Positions 21,109 through 31,682 of a stretch of 64,000 nt of DNA are shown piece by piece (position 1 is the first letter of the stretch; each line of letters begins with the position of its first letter). Source of the DNA: Diogma glabrata (taxonomy: Eukaryota; Arthropoda; Insecta; Diptera; Cylindrotomidae); NCBI GenBank assembly GCA_963693315.1, contig OY856188.1:152917064-152981063 (forward strand). Reading direction: 5' to 3'. The notes under the pieces were generated by a model. The model did no database searches. It was not told the origin of the DNA and saw only the letters and a program-made list of their open reading frames with translations. The translations under genes and the position numbers were made by a program.

Positions 21109-21302
21109 TGTACATATTGTACATATTTGTAAATATTTTTGTAAATAATTTTTTTTGTATATAGTTCCAATGTAATTTTCATTGTACATATATTTTTTGG
21201 AATAATATTGTACATATTTTTATTGTACATATTTTCATTGTACATATTTTCATTGTACATATATTTTTTGGAATATTGTTGTACATATTTTCATTGTACA
21301 TA
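21109..21302 (+). promoter_or_regulatory. Cluster of 12 Pumilio-type motifs (TGTANATA)
   Basis: TGTACATA, TGTAAATA or TGTATATA start at 21109, 21118, 21128, 21140, 21156, 21183, 21209, 21224, 21239, 21254, 21280 and 21295, all on the element's sense strand. UGUANAUA is the known binding site of Pumilio/PUF proteins. The later copies are part of a 15-bp or longer tandem repeat (CATTGTACATATTTT). Binding is inferred only. Confidence 0.6.
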
Positions 21303-21463
21303 TTTTTTTTTATAAATAGTTTTTGGAATTTTTTTTCGTGTACTAGGTTTAATAAATCTCTTTCTCAGCGGTAGGCCTAACAAGCCATCCATGGGGCTTA
21401 TCCCCTTAACATTGATGTCGTTCTTAGATCGCCTATGACCATCGGGGTTATGCGATCGAAGAA

Positions 21464-21603
21464 CATTGGTTTCTTCTCTTCATTCGACGAGGAAGTTCTC
21501 AGGGACGAGGAGTGGTGTTGCTGTGTTTGTACTTAGGTGCAAACCAGTAGTACCATTCTTTGCTCAGAGGCTTCTTCGGTGTAATGAAGAGAAGAACCAA
21601 TTG
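21464..21603 (+). promoter_or_regulatory. Large leader hairpin of element B
   Basis: CATTGGTTTCTTCTCTTCAT at 21464 pairs with ATGAAGAGAAGAACCAATTG ending at 21603, giving about 20 pairs with one bulge and further pairing (GAGGAAG with CTTCTTC). The loop is about 75 nt. A smaller hairpin precedes it (TTCTTAGATCGC with GCGATCGAAGAA, 21421-21462). This may be a packaging or translation element. Confidence 0.5.
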
Positions 21604-22639
21604 TACTTTGCTTTCAGGATCAGAGGCTTAACCTCATACAAATTCAAAAACTTTTCCATTTTTCCACTTAGCTTTTACAATAAAACAATTTTTCATGGAG
21701 TTTAGGTTTTGAGGTCTGGTGCTCGGGAGCGTTCGTCAACTTTCGCATTAGGTTTAGTTGTAATTTATTTTTAGGTTAAACAAGCACAACTGGGTCAGTA
21801 GAAATGGACCTAGTGTCTAATCGTGACAGTTGTGATTGTTTTATTAGGTTGGGGAGAAACTGTTCTGTAGAATCTGGTCGTTAGGGGCTTTTCTAGTCAG
21901 TTCTCACATGCATTAATGGAGTGGGCTCCCGAACGCGATATTTCAAATTTAAACAAAATGGATATTGTAACCATACTTACTTTTTAAATTGTCTCCAGAC
22001 GAGTCTTGATTTTGGGAATCTCTTATATTATTAAATAAAGATAAAATAAATAAAACAAATTTTTTGAAAATTAATTAAATAAAATTTTTATTAAATAAAT
22101 AATTTTTTTTAAATTTAAGTTAATTTTAGGTAGCTAAATAAAATAAATTTTCTTAATTAAGCTTTACGTCAAGATATAAATAAATATTTTGTTTTTTTTT
22201 TAAAAAAAAAAATAAATAAATCAAAGTTAAGACGGTGCATCCGATAAATAAGCATTCTTTTGAATATTTTTTTATTTCTCAATTTTTTTTAAAAAATAAA
22301 TAAATATATTTTAGGGGTGCTATCGTCAATAACTAATTTTAGGTACATATATATATTTCAGTATATCTGAAATTAAATAAATAAATTATATTTTTATATA
22401 CAATATTATAGGAACTTTTGTGAAAGGTGAAGTAAAGATTAGCGGCGACAGTGGTTTTTTTTGTTCCCTTACAAGTTTGTTTTTACAAAGTTTTTTTTGG
22501 GGCGTTCGTTGTTTTTTTTCGTTTCGCGTTTTTCATTGTTTTCACTTTTACAGCGTACTAGCTACATTTTGTTGTTGGGAATTGGTTTTAGTATTGTTGG
22601 TGTTTGCGAGTTCATAATTTTTCGGGTTTTACCATCAAA

Positions 22640-24400
22640 ATGTCAAACCAACTAGACGTTGACCATCCGTTCTATGGTCTGGAACCCACCGAGCTGCAAG
22701 TCGAATGTTTGGTTCGGGGTGTGGACTTTAGGGGGGTCGATTGGGCAGAGGAACTGCGAAACCATGGAGATCATGGGTCAGTTCCAATAACAGTGTCTCA
22801 TGCGAGAGATTTAATCGAAGAATCTCAAATGGTGGTGCAGGCAGCACAACTTATTTTAAATCAGGTACGACGACTTCGGCCACCAATTAATCAGACCTTC
22901 TTAGATGGTTTGGCGAATCGAGTGTTACATTACACGGGTAGGATGAATAGGTTGGGTCCTCGCAATGACTTGCAAGAAGCCCGTACCTACGCTATCTCGC
23001 AATTGTCACGCGCCTGGGATATAATAGGATCACTGTCAACACGTCCAGTTATGCAGAATAAACCAGGAGTGTCATCTGCTCCATCTGCATCACCTGCTTT
23101 TCAACCAGGTGAGAGATCCTCACCGATCCCAGTACGGCCAATATCTGAAACGATACATAGTCTGAATCGTCCAAACCAGCAACAACAAAGACGGTCAGAT
23201 CAGTTACCACCGGCTTATTTTCAGCAATCAGGTTTGAGAGCAGAGGACCTTGCAATACCACTATTGGGTCCATCTTTCCAAGCTGAACACATACACAACA
23301 ATCCAGCATTGGTACAACAACAATCATTAAATTATCCACAAGCTCCACTAACAGCACCATTACCATACAACCAACCTCCTCAGGTATGGCGTGACGCGGC
23401 TCCAGCGTTAGCACCAGTGGAGTACCGAGGGGTTCGTGGGAACAATTTGAGTCGTTATGACTCAAATTCGGTTCCAACCTTCACAGGAGATGGTCACTCT
23501 CCTGATATTCATGAGTTCGTTCACAGAGTTGAGGCGGCTGCCAGGAGGGACCGTGTGAATTGGGACGACCTTAGGTCTATCGTTCCACGGTATCTCAAGG
23601 GGGCTGCCGACAGATACTATTTGAACTTGACTCATGAATATGAGGTGGTGACCTATCCAGTGCTAAGGGAGGGACTCCTACAAACCTTCGGTACGCTCAC
23701 TGATGATAAGGCGATCTTGCGCGTTCTTCTGAACCGCAAACAAAAGTCAAAGGAGAGCGTATACGAATATCTAGTGGAGATTGGTTCGTTAAACCGTCGC
23801 TTAGCACGTCCATTTGCTGACCGTGAAATGCTAGAGATTGCTCGGGAGGGATTGAGTGTGGAGCTCAAAAATGCTACACTTGCAGCAACAATACATTCTA
23901 TTGATGAACTTCGGACTCTATGTCAGAAGTTTGAACGTTTGTGGTCCACACCAGTTCCAACCAGAACATCAAATTTAAGAATTAACGAGGTACAACAAAT
24001 GGATGATTATGAGGTGGATGCTGAACCAGAACAACATGGATATATTGATGCGGTGGATTCAACACAGAGACGGATATTGCAGCGACCTAGCATAACATTT
24101 GACAACAGTCAACCTGGTCCATCAATATCCAGACAACCAATAGTATGTTTCAGATGTGGAGTAAACGGTCATCGAGCTCCTGATTGCTCTAAAAATCGGA
24201 TTAAATTGTATTTCTGGAAATGTAACAAGCCGGACGTTATATATGCAAATTGTTCATATTGTCACCCGTCGTTAAACTACCGTCCGAGAGTACATGCTTC
24301 GGGGATGGTACCCTCGGTTCAACATCCAATGAGCCCGAAGAAAACGACGAGAGATGTAGCAACGCAGGACGATCGATCACCACTCAGGAAACCAGAATAA
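22640..24400 (+). CDS. Element B Gag polyprotein
   Basis: I prefer the ATG at 22640 (A at -3, MSNQLD start); the frame is open from 22604, giving 586 or 598 residues. The N-terminal 280 residues are helical, then Pro/Gln-rich. The middle (about 290-450) resembles a Ty3/Gypsy capsid (VPTFTGDGHSPDIHEFV, FADREMLEIAREGL). A CCHC knuckle (CFRCGVNGHRAPDC) lies at about 515-528 counted from 22604, and a CX10CX2C stretch follows at about 545. It overlaps pol by 150 bp in the -1 frame. Confidence 0.88.
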   Translation: MSNQLDVDHPFYGLEPTELQVECLVRGVDFRGVDWAEELRNHGDHGSVPITVSHARDLIEESQMVVQAAQLILNQVRRLRPPINQTFLDGLANRVLHYTGRMNRLGPRNDLQEARTYAISQLSRAWDIIGSLSTRPVMQNKPGVSSAPSASPAFQPGERSSPIPVRPISETIHSLNRPNQQQQRRSDQLPPAYFQQSGLRAEDLAIPLLGPSFQAEHIHNNPALVQQQSLNYPQAPLTAPLPYNQPPQVWRDAAPALAPVEYRGVRGNNLSRYDSNSVPTFTGDGHSPDIHEFVHRVEAAARRDRVNWDDLRSIVPRYLKGAADRYYLNLTHEYEVVTYPVLREGLLQTFGTLTDDKAILRVLLNRKQKSKESVYEYLVEIGSLNRRLARPFADREMLEIAREGLSVELKNATLAATIHSIDELRTLCQKFERLWSTPVPTRTSNLRINEVQQMDDYEVDAEPEQHGYIDAVDSTQRRILQRPSITFDNSQPGPSISRQPIVCFRCGVNGHRAPDCSKNRIKLYFWKCNKPDVIYANCSYCHPSLNYRPRVHASGMVPSVQHPMSPKKTTRDVATQDDRSPLRKPE

Positions 24401-27400
24401 AATCACCTAGTACATTTAATTTCCCATCATTACATCGAACATATTTTAGACGTCTTGAACGTAACATTAGATATTGGAGGATGAGGAAATTATTTCGTAA
24501 AGCTTGTATTTCATCTATTCTTTCAGAAACAAAGGATCCTCGGCCGCGATTGACGATCAAGATTTTGGACAAACATATTTCAGGTCTATTGGATAGTGGA
24601 GCGTCAATCACAATACTTGGAAGAAATTCCTTGGAATTATTGGAATCAGCAGGTACAACTTACCGTAAGTACACTTCGTGTATTCGTACGGCAGATGGTA
24701 CTGCAACAAAAATTTTGGGTTACATCGAAATTCCAATAACTGTGAATGGCTCCACTAAACCAATGCGGTTCCATATAGTCCCTGGATTACGAGAAGAGCT
24801 CTACCTGGGCATAGATTTCTGGGAGAAATTCGGTATTGTTCCTTCTTTTGTTAGTGAACTGACTCGCACAGAGCTACAAACTTTTAATACACATAACCTC
24901 ACCACTGATCAGCAACATGAACTGGATATGATCAAGGATTCTTTCCCGTCATTTGAAGTGTCTGGGCTCGGAAAGACTTCTTTGGTTGAACATGTCATCG
25001 ATGTTGGTGATAGTGCACCTGTTAAACAGAGGCACTATCCCACATCGCCGGCTGTTCAACTAAAGGTCTATGCCGAACTTGACCGAATGCTTCAAATGGG
25101 CGTGATCGAAGAGAGTAACAGTTCTTGGTGCTCGCCAGTGGTTTTGGTACAAAAAGAATCTGGTAAAAACAGATTATGTATTGATAGCCGTCGTGTCAAT
25201 TCACTAACGAAAAAGGACGCTTACCCACTTCCCTTGATTGATGGCTTACTAGGTCGTCTAAATAGCACAAAGTACATTTCAAGTATTGATCTCAAAGATG
25301 CTTTCTGGCAGATTCCTCTGGCAGAAGCATCTAGAGACAAGACAGCCTTCACAGTGCCTGGTCGTCCATTGTATCAATTCCGGGCTATGCCCTTTGGATT
25401 GTGCAATGCTCCCCAGACAATGTGTCGGCTAATGCACAAAGTGATACCACATCAATATCACGAAAATGTCTTTGTTTATTTAGATGATCTATTGGTAGTC
25501 TCTTCCACGTTTCAGGAACATATGGAATTGCTGTCCAAAGTCTCTTCATTGTTAAGAGCGGCTGGGTTAACCATAAACCTCAAGAAAAGTAAATTTGTTC
25601 TGAGAGAGGTGAAATACTTAGGATTTTTGGTTGGTGAAGATGGTCTTCGAACAGACCCTGACAAGGTAAGAGCTGTAGCAGAGTATCCAGCTCCATCTAC
25701 AGTAAAACAAATACGTAGACTATTGGGAATGGCTGGTTGGTACCAACGTTTTATACCAAACTATGCAAGCGTGGTATCACCAATTACAGATTTATTAAAG
25801 AAAAGTTCTGGGAAATTGAAATGGACATTGGAAGCGCAAGCTGCTTTCGAAAATTTAAAACGATTGCTGACTACAGCACCGGTATTAGTAAACCCTGACT
25901 ATAATAAAGAGTTCTTTATTAGATGCGATGCGAGTCTGACAGGGATAGGTAGTGTATTGTATCAGATCGACGAGGACGGACAAGAGTGTCCGATAGCCTT
26001 CATGTCGAAAAAACTGAATAGAGCTCAAAGGAATTATTCAGTTTCTGAGCTTGAATGTCTTGCGGCAATTCTGAGTGTGAAGAAATTCAGGGGCTATGTT
26101 GAAGGTCACCGATTTACAATTGTGACTGATCACTCAAGTCTGAAGTGGCTTATGTCACAGAAAGACTTGAGTGGTCGTTTGGCTAGGTGGAGCCTAAAAC
26201 TCCAACATATGGATTTTACCATTGTCCACCAAAAAGGTACCCAAAATATAGTCCCTGATGCTCTATCTCGTCTTTATGACGATACACACGAGGAATTGAC
26301 GGAAGCATTAACACATCACATTAACGACATTAAAATCGACAATGAAGGTTATCGGCACAAGGAATATACGGATATGATAGCTAAAGTTCAATCATCACCC
26401 AAGGACTTTCCTTCAGTTAAAGTCGTGGATGATAAGCTATACATACGTATTGAGCCAAGACCTGATGCAATACCTAACGATGTTCCTGTGTGGAAACTCT
26501 GGGTACCAAAACCGATGACTTCCAACATGATTCAGAAACATCATGATGATAGTACTGCTGCTCATAGAGGTGTTAAAAAGACTTTAAAATTACTTCGACG
26601 TCTTTATTATTGGCCGGGCATGGCGTCACAGGTACACAACTATGTTGTGTCCTGCGACACATGTAAACAAACAAAAGCCACGAATCAGATATTCCGTCCT
26701 CCGATGCAATATCAATTCGAAACAGCACGTCCATGGCAGAGAGTCTATATAGATTTTTTGGGACCGTACCCTCGTTCTACACTTGGGAATACGGTGTTAT
26801 TGATAGTTCTGGATCATGCTACGAAGTTTGTACTACTGAAACCACTTAGAAACGCAACTTCACCGAAGGTGAATGCTTTTCTAAGGAATGAAGTGTTTCT
26901 TACATATGGGGTACCAGAGTTTCTGCACAGTGACAATGGCAAACAGTTCACTAGTAGGAACTTTCAAAGTCTTTTGTCAGATTTCGGCATTAAACACATT
27001 AGGACCGGTGTTTATAGTCCTCAAAGCAACGCGTCAGAGCGGGTCAATAGGTCAGTTCTAGCAGCAATTCGAGCGTTCATTAAAGGTCAACATACCAAGT
27101 GGGACTCACAAATTGGTGAAATCGCATATGCACTGCGGGCTGCAGTACATTCTGCTACCAAGTACTCACCGTACTATCTATTATTTGGTCAACATCCAAT
27201 CTCGGATGGAAATACTTACCATTTGTTGAGATCACTACACAAGCTTGGTGAAGATGCTGGTGAGGAAATAGAACGCTCTGATCATTTGACTCTGCTCAGA
27301 AACCGGGTTCAACAAAATTTAAAAGCAGCTTTCAAAAAATCGCAACATCAGTACAACCTGCGATCTAAATTACGGACTTTTCAACCACAACAGCGTGTGT

Positions 27401-27570
27401 TTGTACGGCAACATCATTTGAGTGACGCTACAAAAAAATTCTCGGCAAAATTGGCTCCAAAGTTCTTACCTGCAATGATTAAGACTAAGATTGGAAATGT
27501 ACTCTACGAGTGCACCGATATGAGCGGTAAGAATCTTGGAGTCCATCATGCGAAGGACATCAGAGAATGA
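24250..27570 (+). CDS. Element B Pol (protease, RT, RNase H, integrase)
   Basis: A 1,106-codon open frame, -1 relative to gag and overlapping it, so it is probably made by frameshifting; the slip site was not identified. Order: protease LLDSGAS at about 114-119, RT with SIDLKDAFWQIP and YLDDLLVVS at about 410, RNase H with FFIRCDASLTG and TDHSSLKWL, integrase zinc domain (HHDD... CDTCKQTK, about 760-808), then the core Asp in YIDFLGPYP, SDNGKQFTS at about 894 and ASERVNRS at about 929. No internal stop. All catalytic residues that I can place are present. Confidence 0.92.
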   Translation: MFILSPVVKLPSESTCFGDGTLGSTSNEPEENDERCSNAGRSITTQETRIKSPSTFNFPSLHRTYFRRLERNIRYWRMRKLFRKACISSILSETKDPRPRLTIKILDKHISGLLDSGASITILGRNSLELLESAGTTYRKYTSCIRTADGTATKILGYIEIPITVNGSTKPMRFHIVPGLREELYLGIDFWEKFGIVPSFVSELTRTELQTFNTHNLTTDQQHELDMIKDSFPSFEVSGLGKTSLVEHVIDVGDSAPVKQRHYPTSPAVQLKVYAELDRMLQMGVIEESNSSWCSPVVLVQKESGKNRLCIDSRRVNSLTKKDAYPLPLIDGLLGRLNSTKYISSIDLKDAFWQIPLAEASRDKTAFTVPGRPLYQFRAMPFGLCNAPQTMCRLMHKVIPHQYHENVFVYLDDLLVVSSTFQEHMELLSKVSSLLRAAGLTINLKKSKFVLREVKYLGFLVGEDGLRTDPDKVRAVAEYPAPSTVKQIRRLLGMAGWYQRFIPNYASVVSPITDLLKKSSGKLKWTLEAQAAFENLKRLLTTAPVLVNPDYNKEFFIRCDASLTGIGSVLYQIDEDGQECPIAFMSKKLNRAQRNYSVSELECLAAILSVKKFRGYVEGHRFTIVTDHSSLKWLMSQKDLSGRLARWSLKLQHMDFTIVHQKGTQNIVPDALSRLYDDTHEELTEALTHHINDIKIDNEGYRHKEYTDMIAKVQSSPKDFPSVKVVDDKLYIRIEPRPDAIPNDVPVWKLWVPKPMTSNMIQKHHDDSTAAHRGVKKTLKLLRRLYYWPGMASQVHNYVVSCDTCKQTKATNQIFRPPMQYQFETARPWQRVYIDFLGPYPRSTLGNTVLLIVLDHATKFVLLKPLRNATSPKVNAFLRNEVFLTYGVPEFLHSDNGKQFTSRNFQSLLSDFGIKHIRTGVYSPQSNASERVNRSVLAAIRAFIKGQHTKWDSQIGEIAYALRAAVHSATKYSPYYLLFGQHPISDGNTYHLLRSLHKLGEDAGEEIERSDHLTLLRNRVQQNLKAAFKKSQHQYNLRSKLRTFQPQQRVFVRQHHLSDATKKFSAKLAPKFLPAMIKTKIGNVLYECTDMSGKNLGVHHAKDIRE

Positions 27571-27895
27571 TGTCTTTTCGTTAGGTAGGGTCGTTCCTCT
27601 GGCTAGTTGTCTTCGCTGTGGTTCACACCTCCCGTGTCATACTTACTGGTTGTATCGGGGTGTCCATGGTGCTGACGTTCGGATGGATGGTCGGTCTCAA
27701 TGCTCAGTGAAGTTCTTAAGGACTTCATGAGTGTTGGAACCGGTCATCGGTCTTGACGCCAGTGACTGTGGGTATCTCGATCTCAGATACAATTTAATAA
27801 GTGGAAGTAGTTCGGTGGTTTTCGGACGTGGAGGGGATGGCGACGTTTTTGTGATTTCAAGAGTAAAAATCTTGGTTTTTACCTTGAATTCATGG
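27571..27895 (+). other. Element B 3' untranslated region
   Basis: 325 bp between pol and the 3' LTR with no ORF that I support. The purine run GTGGAGGGGA (27829-27838) looks like a polypurine tract but lies about 57 bp before the LTR instead of directly beside it. Confidence 0.6.
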
Positions 27896-28967
27896 TGTAA
27901 CGTTCACAATATTCGCAAAACAATATTAAAACCAATTCATCTTCTGTTTCTAATTCAATAAAAATGTATTTCATTAGTTTCCGTTCATTTTTACATTAAC
28001 AATAATTTTAAAATTTTCTAATACTTTACTGCTAGTTAAATTTCGAATATTCTATAAAAAGCAAACGAACGTACTCAATTTTATTTCCAATTCTAACAAA
28101 CAGATGTTGTTGCTAATCTTTGTTGAATTTTGGGTATTGCACGATTTGTTTTTTTCTGATATGAAGATGTAAAAACAAGAAAAGTCACATTTTTTGTTTC
28201 AAAACGAAGTCGATGTTTTGAAGAATTTTCTTTGGTAGATTGATTCGGTTGTTAACTCTGAAAGTGAAAACACATTTTCTTAATTCCGGCTTTAGTTTTA
28301 AAAAAAAAAGATAACAGCTAGTCAAAGTTTGTTCATGCAATCATGTTTAGAAAAAAATAAGTTCATTGATAATTACATCAAAAACAATTTTTGTAATGCT
28401 ATATTTAAACACAAAAAAATGGTTTATGAAAGTTTGAATAGTGTGTTTTTAATTATAATTGCCTAGAATTAAAAAAATAAAATAATAAAGTGATACATAT
28501 CAAAGATTACGTTTGATTTAATTCTAAATATGAAGATCAAATGCATATATTACACACAAATGAACATTTTCATATATTTATAAATAATTTAATGAGAAAA
28601 TGTAAACAAGCTGTAAAACTATTTAAGGAAGTGAATTAAAAGCTATATTTCCAAATGGATTTTTTTTGCTGTTGATCAATTTCGTATAACAAAATCAGAG
28701 GCTGCTGAGTTTTGGAATTTGAACTTTGGAATTAGGAAATCATACTGGAAGTGAATGAGGTACACCAATCAACAGTTGTAATTTAAGGTATTTTGAGTTT
28801 TAGTTATATTAATTTTTGTTTAAGTATTTTTTTCTTCCCCTTTGGAATGTCAGGATAAATTTAGTAAATAGTAAGAGATTCCCAAGATTAAGATTCGTTA
28901 AGGGGAAATTGCATCCCGGGCAGATTTTATTAATTTATATAGTAGTAACAAAGGTCTAATTATTATA
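27896..28967 (+). repeat. Element B 3' LTR
   Basis: Direct repeat of 19078-20150 with about six differences by eye. It is followed by the repeated target bases (AACT) and then by the element A integrase sequence. Confidence 0.88.
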
Positions 28968-30043
28968 AACTTCTAGTGACCTCGGCGGTGTTCGTAGTCT
29001 TGGTTGGATATAATCTTGCGTACTTCGTGAACGTATCGACAACAACAAGAAGATATTTGTTTTTCTTCCGGGTAACTTCGAGTGGACCAAGGTGGTCAAT
29101 ATGTACGCTATCAAATGGAACGTTTGATTTATCAACTAGATGAAGAAATCCTTCCTTTTTCCCAATTTTAGGATTAAATGCTAAACATTTTAAACAACAA
29201 CCAATAAATGACTGAACTTTTTCTGTCATTTCGGAAAACCAATAAAATCGTTTAATTAATTCGATAGTTTTATTTATACCTACGTGACCTATGTCATGGT
29301 ATCTACGGATAATCTCTTCTTCTAATAAAACGGGTACAACAAGCATCGATTTATCATTTTTATCTTTCCGATATACTAAAGAATTATGAACTTTATAATC
29401 ATCGGTATCTCCACTTTCGCATAGAGAATCGTAAATCTGTTTGATTGATTTGTCGGTAAGCTGTAGAGAGGTTAACCTTTGTGACAAAGTACAATCCGTC
29501 AAAAATAATATACTATTGCTCATACGACTCAGAGCATCAACGTGCCTCATATGACTATTACCTCGGTGACAAATTTCATAGTCATAATTAGCAAAAGATA
29601 ATGCCCATCTAGCAATTCGGTTATTTAAGTCTTTTTTCGATAGACATTGCTTCAATGCATTGCAATCAGTATAAATCTCGAAATGGATACCGTGTAAATA
29701 TATATGAAACCGTTGCAAAGCATAAAATATCGCCAACGTTTCCAATTCAAATGAATGGTATTTCTTTTCGGGTTCGGTTGTTCTACGGCTAAAGAACATA
29801 ACGGGATGGTAGTGTCCATCAGTTTGTTTCTGGAGCAAGATGGCTCAATAACCACTTCGGCTTGCATCGGTATGCAATTGCGTTTCGTATTCATGATTAT
29901 ACAGACTCAAAACAGGTGCTGTAATTAATTTGGTTTTTAAGATTTCAAATGCACGGAATTCATTTTCACCGAAATAAAACTTTGTATTTTTTCGTAAAAG
30001 ATCGTAAAGCGGCTTAGCTATTATAGCAAAATTTAAAATGAAC
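28968..30043 (-). pseudogene. Element A RNase H and integrase N-part
   Basis: The RT-RNase H connection (30043-29850) has an in-frame stop near 29848, directly before the AILLQKQTDG segment. RNase H continues with YHSFELETLAIF and FEIYTDCNAL, the latter containing a catalytic Asp. The integrase zinc domain shows RYHDIGHVGINK and CLKCLAFN (HHCC type), followed by DSVHIDHLGPL with the first catalytic Asp. The frame stops at the insertion of element B in the integrase core. Confidence 0.8.
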
Positions 30044-30802
30044 TTACGAAAATAACTTGCAAGTCCTATAAATCAAGTCGTTGGTATTATAAGGAATCGC
30101 AAAATTTTTAATAGAATTAATATGACGTTGTGATGGACGTATTCCATCAGAATTCACTTCATAGCCCAAAAAGACTAAATTCGGTTGAACAAAATAACAT
30201 TTTGAAATATTTAACTCTAGACAATTTTTGTGCAATACACAAAGAACTTCCTTGAGTATTTCGTAATGTTGCTCGATCGACTCAGTTGCAATCATAATGT
30301 CGTCTATATATATAATTACGTTGCCGGTATCAATAAGTAGTTGAAAAACTTTGTTAATATAACGTTGAAAGACCACGGGCGCGTTACATAACCCAAATGG
30401 CATTTTTACGAACTCATATTTCCGATCTTGAGTTATGAAAGACGTGTATTTTATAGAATCGGGATGGATTGGGATTTGGTGAAATCCACTCTTTAGATCC
30501 AAAAGCGTAAAGAACTTTTTCCCTTGAAGTTTGTCTAGGCAATCTTCAATAACCGGAAGCGGAAAAATATCTTTCTTTGTACATTTATTTAATTCTCGGT
30601 AATCAATACAAAGACGTTTTCGATTGTTTTTTTTCGTAACTAGTACCACGCGACTAGCATATTCGTTTTCGTTTTCACACGGACGGACGATATTTTTATT
30701 TATTAAATCGGTAACTATTTCATTAACAGTTTTACGATCTTCGTATGAAAATCGTCTCGGACTCATGGAAATGGAATTAGTAGACGTTAACTCAATTTTC
30801 AC
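30044..30802 (-). pseudogene. Element A reverse transcriptase
   Basis: A 252-codon open frame with RLCIDYRELNK, the catalytic LLDLKSGFHQIP, MPFGLCNAPVVFQR and YIDDIMIA (the catalytic YxDD), in the order of Ty3/Gypsy RT. The frame is lost near 30050, just before the connection to RNase H. It synthesises DNA from element RNA in an intact relative; here it is cut off from its partners. Confidence 0.8.
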
Positions 30803-31682
30803 ATTTGTTATCGGGTTCGGAATTAGCGGGTTCGTTAAGAAAATCAGATAAGATATTACTCACGTTTTGGTAGATATCATGATCCTTGGACGGATTATTG
30901 AAATAAGGACCAATATTTACATTCGGCTTATCCTCGGTATCGAAATACTCGATCTCTAGTATTTCGTTAAATAATTGTTCATTTACTTCCAACGGATCGC
31001 TATTATTAACAGGTGAACTATCCAAAGGCTTATCCTTTACTAATAAAAGCTCGTTTCTAAGGGCTTCGATCGACAATAACTCTCTTCCCAGAATACAATC
31101 GTAGGCGGTTGCATCATCCGGAACGACGTGATACCTGATATTATAAAAAGAACAATTAATAAATGTATTTAAATTAACAATTCCTACGATACATAACCTA
31201 GAATTATTTAACCCATTATAAATTTTTCCAGTTGGTGGATGAACTTCTGCAGATGACGGTACAAATCGTTGAGGCAATAAATTTATTGGGCTGCCTGTAT
31301 CTATGATGGCGATGATTTCTGTAGAGCGTTCGTTAACATTTACAACAATATTTGTTGTGAACTCGGGACTATCACTTAAAACAGCGATAGTTGACGGCTT
31401 TTCGGATTTTCGTTGCTTCGAGAAACAATTTTCTTGAGTATGACCTGATTTTGCACAGTACTCACATCGTACTCGTCGTTGCGGCGACGGACAATCAATA
31501 GATCTATGTCCTAAAGAAAAACAATTATAACACTTGATTTCACTTGAAGATAAAGCTTTCGTATATCCTTTTGTATTCGGCATCGGTATGACATTTGAAG
31601 GTTTAGTGACAGATGTCGACGGTTCTTTTATTTTATAAATACCACGATGTTCGTAATAGCGAAGTATTCCCCAAAACTTCAT
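30792..31682 (-). CDS. Element A zinc knuckles and aspartic protease
   Basis: A 296-codon open frame. Residues about 50-95 hold two CCHC knuckles (CYNCFSLGHRSIDC and CEYCAKSGHTQENC). The protease follows with catalytic IIDTGSPINLL at about 127 and the ILGRELL flap-end motif at about 193. The acidic tail leads towards RT, whose frame overlaps by 11 bp. These features fit nucleocapsid plus protease of a Ty3/Gypsy polyprotein. Confidence 0.8.
   Translation of the reverse strand: MKFWGILRYYEHRGIYKIKEPSTSVTKPSNVIPMPNTKGYTKALSSSEIKCYNCFSLGHRSIDCPSPQRRVRCEYCAKSGHTQENCFSKQRKSEKPSTIAVLSDSPEFTTNIVVNVNERSTEIIAIIDTGSPINLLPQRFVPSSAEVHPPTGKIYNGLNNSRLCIVGIVNLNTFINCSFYNIRYHVVPDDATAYDCILGRELLSIEALRNELLLVKDKPLDSSPVNNSDPLEVNEQLFNEILEIEYFDTEDKPNVNIGPYFNNPSKDHDIYQNVSNILSDFLNEPANSEPDNKCEN

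Larger units (their letters stand above)
20151..22639 (+). other. Element B long untranslated leader
   Basis: About 2.5 kb between LTR and gag has no supported ORF. It starts CGTGCCGCCGAACAAAAGGG, which only weakly resembles a tRNA primer site. It contains repeated GGGCGTTGTCAACCGGTTTGGG-like text (20200-20700), the UGUANAUA cluster (21109-21302), two hairpins (21421-21463 and 21464-21603) and AT-rich runs up to gag. Confidence 0.7.
19078..28967 (+). mobile_element. Gypsy element B, complete and young
   Basis: Two LTRs of about 1,072 bp (19078-20150 and 27896-28967) differ at roughly six positions by eye, so over 99% identical. They flank a 2.4 kb leader, gag (22640-24400) and pol (24250-27570), all open. 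The element sits in the integrase of element A with a 4-5 bp target duplication (AAACT at 19073-19077 and 28967-28971). Nothing in the sequence shows it is dead; it may be autonomous. Confidence 0.92.

Noticed and set aside
21015..21260. Minus-strand ORF with MYNENMYNKN repeats
   Set aside because: It is the antisense reading of the TGTACATA tandem region in element B's leader.
22420..22655. Short Phe-rich ORFs just before element B gag
   Set aside because: T-rich leader sequence. They overlap one another and have no domain.
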